Shown: positions 59,079 to 64,000 of the stretch, piece after piece
Layout: each line of letters starts with the position of its first letter
How positions within the stretch are numbered: the first letter of the stretch is position 1
Origin: Massilia sp. Root133
GTDB lineage: Bacteria > Pseudomonadota > Gammaproteobacteria > Burkholderiales > Burkholderiaceae_D
Length of the DNA: 64,000 bases
Reading direction: 5' to 3'
Assembly: GCF_001426525.1 (NCBI RefSeq)
Contig: NZ_LMEW01000001.1
Span: forward strand, 66,978-130,977
Program-made: the position numbers and the translations under genes
The notes under the pieces: generated by a model
Database searches by the model: none
What the model saw: the letters and a program-made list of their open reading frames with translations, nothing else
What the model was told of the DNA's origin: nothing

Positions 59079-60104
59079 GTGCAAATTGGTCCTTATACGC
59101 TGCGTAACAATGTCTTCGTCGCCCCGATGGCCGGGGTGACCGATCGTCCGTTCCGCCAGCTGTGCAAGAAGCTGGGCGCGGGCTACGCGGTGTCCGAGAT
59201 GGCCGCGTCGAATCCGCGCCTGTGGGCCAGCGAGAAATCGTCGCGGCGCACGGACCATGCGGGCGAGATGGAGCCGAAGGCCGTGCAAATCGCCGGCGCC
59301 GACCCGCACGACCTGGCCGAATGCGCCAAATTCAACGTCGAGCGCGGCGCCCAGATCATCGACATCAATATGGGGTGCCCGGTCAAGAAGGTGTGCAACA
59401 ACTGGTGCGGTTCGGCGCTGCTGCAGCACGAAGACCTCGTGCAGCGCATCCTGGACGCCGTCGTGAACGCCGTCGACGTGCCCGTCACCCTGAAATTCCG
59501 CACCGGCTGGGATCGCCAAAACAAGAACGCGCTGACGATCGCCCGCATGGCCGAGGAAGCCGGCATCGCGATGCTGACCCTGCACGGCCGCACCCGCGCC
59601 GATGGCTACAAGGGCGACGCGGAGTACGACACCATCGCCGCCGTCAAGGCCGCCGTCGGCATTCCCGTCGTGGCCAACGGCGACATCACGACGCCGGACA
59701 AGGCGAAGTTCGTGCTGGATTACACGGGCGCCGATGCGGTCATGATCGGCCGCGCCGCCCAGGGCCGTCCCTGGATCTGTCGCGAAATCGATTACTTCCT
59801 GCGCACGGGCGAGTACATGCCGCCGCCGCTGGTGGACGAGGTGCGCGAGCTGATGCACGAACACCTGCCGGCCCACTACGCCTTTTACGGCGAATACCTG
59901 GGCGTGCGCACGGCGCGCAAGCACATCGGCTGGTATGTCGAAGACCTGCCCGGCGGCGAAGAATTCCGTCAGCGCATGAACCGTCTGGAGTCGACCGCTG
60001 AACAATTATCTGCCGTCGATGCGTTTTTTAAATCGCAACACCGGTATGGCGACCGGTTACAATACCGGCCCGCGCATCCTGACGATGACGCGATTGCCGC
60101 CTAA
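59079..60104 (+). CDS. dusB: tRNA-dihydrouridine synthase DusB
   Basis: FMN enzyme reducing U to D in tRNA, 341 residues. GTG start; PYTLRNNVFVAPMAGVTDRPFR at the N-terminus, catalytic Cys in INMGCPVKKVC, LHGRTRADGYKG, VVANGDI and MIGRAAQGRPWI. It precedes fis, as in most proteobacteria, but the two are separated here by 194 bp carrying a structured repeat. A TAAAAT box lies about 40 bp upstream. Confidence 0.95.
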   Translation: MQIGPYTLRNNVFVAPMAGVTDRPFRQLCKKLGAGYAVSEMAASNPRLWASEKSSRRTDHAGEMEPKAVQIAGADPHDLAECAKFNVERGAQIIDINMGCPVKKVCNNWCGSALLQHEDLVQRILDAVVNAVDVPVTLKFRTGWDRQNKNALTIARMAEEAGIAMLTLHGRTRADGYKGDAEYDTIAAVKAAVGIPVVANGDITTPDKAKFVLDYTGADAVMIGRAAQGRPWICREIDYFLRTGEYMPPPLVDEVRELMHEHLPAHYAFYGEYLGVRTARKHIGWYVEDLPGGEEFRQRMNRLESTAEQLSAVDAFFKSQHRYGDRLQYRPAHPDDDAIAA

Positions 60105-60116
60105 AAGGAGGCCCGT

Positions 60117-60212
60117 AAACCTGCTGCGCGTTGCAATTTTGTCCTGCGATGCTCGCTGTACTAGCGTACAGCTGTGCTTCTCGAACAAAATTACTGCCGC
60201 TCGTGACGGTTT
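60117..60212 (+). repeat. Structured palindromic element, copy B
   Basis: 96-nt core between dusB and fis. Outer AAACC...GGTTT, middle GCAATTTTGT with ACAAAATTAC, inner GCTGTAC with GTACAGC around TAGC. It matches copy A (9298-9393, opposite strand) at 83 of 96 positions by hand count. In the middle helix, three G-C or C-G pairs of copy A are T-A pairs here, so pairing is kept while sequence changes. Confidence 0.85.
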
Positions 60213-60298
60213 CCGAGACTCCTTTAAACAACAATTAGAAGAACGTCGGAGACAAACGCTGCCAAAAGCAGCATTTAACCAGGATGAAGCTGTAAACC

Positions 60299-60532
60299 AT
60301 GAGCAAAGAAAGTATCCAGGAAGTCGTTCAAAAAAGCCTCGAAGACTATTTCAACGACCTGGGCGAGCAGAAACCGACGAATATCTACGACATGATGCTC
60401 CTGACCGTCGAAAAACCGATCCTGCAAGTGGTGATGACGCGGGCGGAGGGCAATCAGTCGCATGCCGCGCAGATGCTGGGCATTAATCGCAATACATTAC
60501 GCAAGAAGTTGCAGGAGCACGGGCTGCTGTAA
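60299..60532 (+). CDS. fis: DNA-binding protein Fis
   Basis: Nucleoid protein and global regulator, 77 residues, shorter than the E. coli 98-residue form as usual in betaproteobacteria. The C-terminal Fis helix-turn-helix is GNQSHAAQMLGINRNTLRKKLQEHGLL; the N-terminal half dimerises. AGGATGAAGC lies upstream of the ATG. It follows dusB; the repeat in between may separate their expression. Confidence 0.95.
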   Translation: MSKESIQEVVQKSLEDYFNDLGEQKPTNIYDMMLLTVEKPILQVVMTRAEGNQSHAAQMLGINRNTLRKKLQEHGLL

Positions 60533-60544
60533 GCGCCGGCGGAG

Positions 60545-60577
60545 GGGCCGGGGCGTGCAGGCGTGCGTCGGCCCTTT
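60545..60577 (+). terminator. Possible terminator of fis
   Basis: Six-bp arms GGGCCG and CGGCCC with an 18-nt loop and only TTT after; weak. Confidence 0.35.
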
Positions 60578-60625
60578 GTCCGGCGTGCGCGAGCCCGTCC
60601 AGATTTTTTTCAACAGGCCACTCCC

Positions 60626-62212
60626 ATGATCAAACAAGCACTCATCTCCGTTTCCGACAAAACCGGCGTCCTCGATTTCGCGCGTGCGCTGTCCGCCCTC
60701 GGCGTGAACATCCTGTCCACTGGCGGTACCGCCAAACTGCTGCAGGACAATGGCGTGCCGGTCACCGAAGTCGCCGACTACACCGGCTTCCCGGAAATGC
60801 TCGATGGCCGCGTGAAGACGCTGCATCCGAAGGTCCACGGCGGCATCCTGGCCCGCCGCGATTTCCCGGAACACGTCGCCAAGCTGGAAGAGCACGGCAT
60901 CCCGCAGATCGACATGGTGGTGGTCAACCTGTACCCGTTCCAGGCCACCGTCGCCAAGGAGCAATGCTCGCTGGAAGACGCGATCGAGAACATCGACATC
61001 GGCGGCCCGACCATGCTGCGCTCGGCGGCCAAGAACCACCGCGACGTGGTCGTGATCGTCGACCCGGCCGACTACGGTCCGGTGCTGGCCGAGATGAAAG
61101 GTACCGGCGAAGCGGCCGGCAGCGTCGGCTACGAGACGAAATTCCGCCTCGCCAAGAAAGTCTTCGCGCACACGGCGCAATACGACGCCGCCATCACGAA
61201 CTACCTGACGAGCCTCGGCCCGGACAAGGAACACACGAACCGCGCCGCCTACCCGCAGACGCTGAACCTGCACTTCGAAAAAGTCCAGGACATGCGCTAC
61301 GGCGAAAACCCGCACCAGACGGCCGCGTTCTACCGCGACCTCGTGCCGGCCGCCGGTAGCCTGGCCAACTACCGCCAGCTGCAGGGCAAGGAACTGTCGT
61401 ACAACAATATCGCCGACGCGGACGCCGCGTGGGAATGCGTCAAGTCGCTGGGCGGCTTCAACATGCCGGCCGGCTGCGTGATCATCAAGCACGCGAACCC
61501 GTGCGGCGTCGCGATCGGCGCCGACGCGCTGGACGCCTACCAGCGCGCCCTCAAGACCGACCCGACCTCGGCCTTCGGCGGCATCATCGCCTTCAACGTG
61601 CCGGTCGACGGCCCGGCGGCGGAAGCCGTCGCCAAGCTGTTCGTGGAAGTCCTGATCGCCCCGGCATTCACCGCGGAAGCGCTGCAGATCATGTCCGCGA
61701 AGCAGAACGTGCGCCTGCTGGAAATCGCCCTCGGCGACGGCCAGAACGTGTACGACGTCAAGCGCGTGGGCGGCGGCCTGCTCGTGCAGTCGCCGGACGC
61801 GAAGAACGTCGGCATGGGCGACCTGCGCGTCGTGTCGAAAAAGCAGCCGACCCCGCAACAGATGCAGGACCTGATGTTCGCCTGGCGCGTGGCCAAGTAC
61901 GTGAAATCGAACGCGATCGTGTTCTGCGCCGGCGGCATGACCCTCGGCGTGGGCGCCGGCCAGATGAGCCGCATCGACTCCGCACGCATCGCCTCGATCA
62001 AGGCGCAGAACGCCGGCCTGTCGCTGGTGGGCTCGGCCGTGGCGTCGGATGCGTTCTTCCCGTTCCGCGACGGCCTGGACGTCGTCGTCGATGCGGGCGC
62101 GACCTGCGTGATCCACCCGGGCGGCTCGATGCGCGACCAGGAAGTGATCGACGCGGCGGATGAACGCGGCGTGGTCATGCTCTATACTGGTACGCGTCAC
62201 TTCCGCCATTAA
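60626..62212 (+). CDS. purH: Bifunctional AICAR formyltransferase/IMP cyclohydrolase
   Basis: Last two steps of IMP synthesis, 528 residues. The N-terminal cyclohydrolase has STGGTAKLL and [15 protein letters not shown]; the C-terminal transformylase has [25 protein letters not shown] (catalytic Lys-His) and [17 protein letters not shown]. The start [14 protein letters not shown] was preferred; 21 codons upstream in frame do not fit. It lies 93 bp after fis and ends with a strong terminator. Confidence 0.96.
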   Translation: MIKQALISVSDKTGVLDFARALSALGVNILSTGGTAKLLQDNGVPVTEVADYTGFPEMLDGRVKTLHPKVHGGILARRDFPEHVAKLEEHGIPQIDMVVVNLYPFQATVAKEQCSLEDAIENIDIGGPTMLRSAAKNHRDVVVIVDPADYGPVLAEMKGTGEAAGSVGYETKFRLAKKVFAHTAQYDAAITNYLTSLGPDKEHTNRAAYPQTLNLHFEKVQDMRYGENPHQTAAFYRDLVPAAGSLANYRQLQGKELSYNNIADADAAWECVKSLGGFNMPAGCVIIKHANPCGVAIGADALDAYQRALKTDPTSAFGGIIAFNVPVDGPAAEAVAKLFVEVLIAPAFTAEALQIMSAKQNVRLLEIALGDGQNVYDVKRVGGGLLVQSPDAKNVGMGDLRVVSKKQPTPQQMQDLMFAWRVAKYVKSNAIVFCAGGMTLGVGAGQMSRIDSARIASIKAQNAGLSLVGSAVASDAFFPFRDGLDVVVDAGATCVIHPGGSMRDQEVIDAADERGVVMLYTGTRHFRH

Positions 62213-62221
62213 TTGGCGAAT

Positions 62222-62257
62222 GGTCGAGGCAACCTTGTTGCCTCGACCTGTGTTTTT
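62222..62257 (+). terminator. Terminator of purH
   Basis: Perfect 11-bp arms GGTCGAGGCAA and TTGCCTCGACC, loop CCTTG, then TGTGTTTTT. Confidence 0.88.
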
Positions 62258-62305
62258 GCACAGTATTTTTCCCACGAAACACCCGCGCCGGTATAACATT
62301 CGATA

Positions 62306-62851
62306 ATGATTATTCTCGGCATCGACCCGGGCCTGCGTACGACAGGGTTCGGCGTCATTGAAAAGCAAGGCAGCCGGTTGCGCTACATCGCGTCCGGCAC
62401 CATCAAGACGGGCTCCGAAGGCGCGCTGCCGCCGCGGCTGAAAGTCATCCTGACGGGCGTCAGCGAAATCGTCGCCACCTACCAGCCGGCCTGCGCGGCC
62501 ATCGAAAAAGTCTTCGTCAACGTCAATCCGCAGTCGACCCTGCTGCTCGGCCAGGCGCGCGGCGCCGCGATCACGGCCCTCGTCGGCGCCGACCTCGACG
62601 TGGCGGAGTACACGCCCACGCAGGTCAAGCAAGCTGTTGTCGGGACCGGCAAGGCCGTCAAGGCGCAGGTGCAGGACATGGTCGCGCGCCTGCTCAAGCT
62701 GCCGGGGCTGCCGGGCACGGATGCGGCCGACGCGCTCGGCATCGCCATCTGCCATGCCAACAGCCAGGATGCGCTGGCATTGATCGGCACGCTCGCGCCG
62801 GCCAATCCGAAAAAGCCGACGCTGCACATGAAGCGCGGCCGCCTCGTCTAA
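62306..62851 (+). CDS. ruvC: Holliday junction resolvase RuvC
   Basis: Nuclease of 181 residues cutting Holliday junctions. Acidic active-site residues lie in [12 protein letters not shown] (Asp7), AIEKVFVN, and [21 protein letters not shown] box lies 23 bp upstream. It heads ruvC-ruvA-ruvB, with 16 bp to ruvA, so this operon appears independent of purH. Confidence 0.96.
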   Translation: MIILGIDPGLRTTGFGVIEKQGSRLRYIASGTIKTGSEGALPPRLKVILTGVSEIVATYQPACAAIEKVFVNVNPQSTLLLGQARGAAITALVGADLDVAEYTPTQVKQAVVGTGKAVKAQVQDMVARLLKLPGLPGTDAADALGIAICHANSQDALALIGTLAPANPKKPTLHMKRGRLV

Positions 62852-62867
62852 TTATTGAAAGGTCACC

Positions 62868-63446
62868 ATGATCGGTCGTCTCTCCGGAGTCCTGCTGGAA
62901 AAGAACCCGCCGCAAGTGCTCGTCGATTGCCAGGGCGTCGGTTATGAAGTCGACGTACCGATGAGCACGTTCTACAACCTGCCGCACACGGGCGAGAAGG
63001 TCACCCTGTTCACGCACTACGTCGTGCGCGAGGATGCGCACCTGCTGTTCGGCTTCGGGTCGGCGAACGAGCGCGCCGTGTTCCGCCAGCTGATCAAGAT
63101 CACCGGCGTCGGCGCGCGCACGGCACTGTCCATCCTGTCCGGCATGACTGTGAACGATCTCGCCCAGGCCGTGACGTTGCAGGAAGCGGGGCGCCTGGTC
63201 AAGGTGCCGGGCATCGGCAAGAAGACGGCCGAGCGCCTGCTGCTGGAACTGAAGGGCAAGCTGGGCGCCGACATCGGCGTCGCGGCCGGCACGCCGCACG
63301 ACGATGCGCAGGCAGACGTGCTCAATGCGCTGCTGGCTTTGGGGTATTCTGACAAGGAAGCCCTCATCGCCATCAAGAACATGCCGGCCGGGACCAGCGT
63401 CTCCGACGGCATCAAGCTGGCGCTGAAGGCGTTGTCCAAGGCGTAA
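62868..63446 (+). CDS. ruvA: Holliday junction DNA helicase subunit RuvA
   Basis: Tetrameric junction-binding protein of 192 residues: N-terminal OB fold ([21 protein letters not shown]), two helix-hairpin-helix motifs ([18 protein letters not shown] and [24 protein letters not shown]), and a C-terminal RuvB-contacting domain (from about 145). AAGGTC lies before the ATG. Second gene of the ruv operon. Confidence 0.96.
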   Translation: MIGRLSGVLLEKNPPQVLVDCQGVGYEVDVPMSTFYNLPHTGEKVTLFTHYVVREDAHLLFGFGSANERAVFRQLIKITGVGARTALSILSGMTVNDLAQAVTLQEAGRLVKVPGIGKKTAERLLLELKGKLGADIGVAAGTPHDDAQADVLNALLALGYSDKEALIAIKNMPAGTSVSDGIKLALKALSKA

Positions 63447-63461
63447 TTTTAGAAGTCAACG

Positions 63462-64000
63462 ATGAGCATCCAGACCGACAATTTCACCGAGCAGCGCATC
63501 ATCGACGCGGCGCCGGCCTCGCCCAACGAGGAGGCGATCGAGCGCGCGTTGCGCCCCAAGCATCTGGACGAATATGTCGGCCAGGAAAAGATCCGCGACC
63601 AGCTCGAAATCTTCATCCACGCGGCCCGCAAGCGCCGCGAGGCGCTCGACCACACGCTGCTGTTCGGCCCGCCGGGCCTCGGCAAGACGACGCTGGCGCA
63701 CATCATCGCGCGCGAGATGGGCGTCAACCTGCGCCAGACGTCCGGCCCCGTGCTGGAGCGCCCCGGTGACCTGGCCGCGCTGCTGACGAACCTGGAAGCG
63801 AACGACGTCCTGTTCATCGACGAGATCCACCGCCTGTCGCCCGTGGTCGAGGAGATCCTGTACCCGGCGCTGGAAGACTACCAGATCGACATCATGATCG
63901 GCGAAGGCCCGGCCGCGCGTTCCGTGAAGCTCGACCTGCAGCCGTTCACGCTCGTCGGCGCCACGACGCGCGCGGGCATGCTGACGAATCCGCTGCGCGA
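63462..64000 (+). CDS. ruvB: Holliday junction DNA helicase RuvB, 3' part missing
   Basis: AAA+ motor driving branch migration. The visible 179 codons, starting at the ATG 15 bp after ruvA, show [22 protein letters not shown], Walker [16 protein letters not shown], Walker B FIDEIHRL and sensor 1 [14 protein letters not shown]. The gene continues past the right edge of the window. Confidence 0.96.
   Translation, partial: MSIQTDNFTEQRIIDAAPASPNEEAIERALRPKHLDEYVGQEKIRDQLEIFIHAARKRREALDHTLLFGPPGLGKTTLAHIIAREMGVNLRQTSGPVLERPGDLAALLTNLEANDVLFIDEIHRLSPVVEEILYPALEDYQIDIMIGEGPAARSVKLDLQPFTLVGATTRAGMLTNPLR

Overview
The window is high-GC chromosomal DNA from a betaproteobacterium, most likely Oxalobacteraceae close to Massilia. 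This rests on gene content and order: argS-SPOR-dsbA-SDR-birA, rsmB-DUF4390-ntrY-ntrX, LysM-dprA-smg-topB, rplM-rpsI-argC-bactofilin-erpA, dusB-fis-purH-ruvCAB. It also rests on lineage-typical families such as DUF3567. I cannot name the species. I see no rRNA, tRNA, CRISPR array, intact insertion sequence or prophage.

Layout. 1-4601 (minus): argS, SPOR protein, dsbA, SDR and birA (cut by the window edge), the last three joined by ATGA overlaps. 4799-10587 (plus): rsmB, DUF4390, the NtrY sensor kinase, an NtrX-like regulator without an AAA+ domain, and a degenerate G3E-like protein. 10757-13305 (plus): DUF3567, a class II glutamine amidotransferase and an EAL-HDOD protein. 13312-20025: a complete zeaxanthin glucoside cluster, crtE-X-Y-I-B on minus with crtZ facing it on plus, plus DUF2141. 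20198-24537: metH and a solitary BrnA-like protein. 24683-32221: fmt and def on minus; LysM, dprA, smg and a type IA topoisomerase on plus. 32405-42355: accessory and transport genes, including an ABC-2 permease fused to an M1 peptidase, coq7, osmC, a Nat-type ABC pair and an alpha/beta hydrolase. 42614-45684: rplM-rpsI, argC, bactofilin and erpA. 45878-49577: a GH8-GH3 pair, probably for xylo-oligosaccharides. 49587-55589: small accessory genes, LysR/nitroreductase, anmK and an M23 peptidase. 55758-64000: tyrS-dtd, PEBP, phosphatase, dusB-fis, purH, ruvC-ruvA-ruvB (ruvB cut by the edge).

The most interesting non-coding signal is a pair of 96-nt structured elements, at 9298-9393 (minus) and 60117-60212 (plus). 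They are about 86% identical, and one helix differs by compensatory base changes. Both sit inside operons just upstream of genes whose products end in a Fis-type helix-turn-helix. Two other palindromic repeat families are present: GGGGTC(G/A)GAGC elements at 20152 and 43531, and an inverted pair of CCCGCGAAGGCGGG hairpins at 32229-32348. The crtE promoter carries two palindromes flanking its -10 box, and rplM has a strong promoter followed by a structured leader.

Many start codons were moved inward from the longest open frame using family alignment and ribosome-binding sites; these choices are stated in each entry. All functional calls come from reading motifs, not from database searches.
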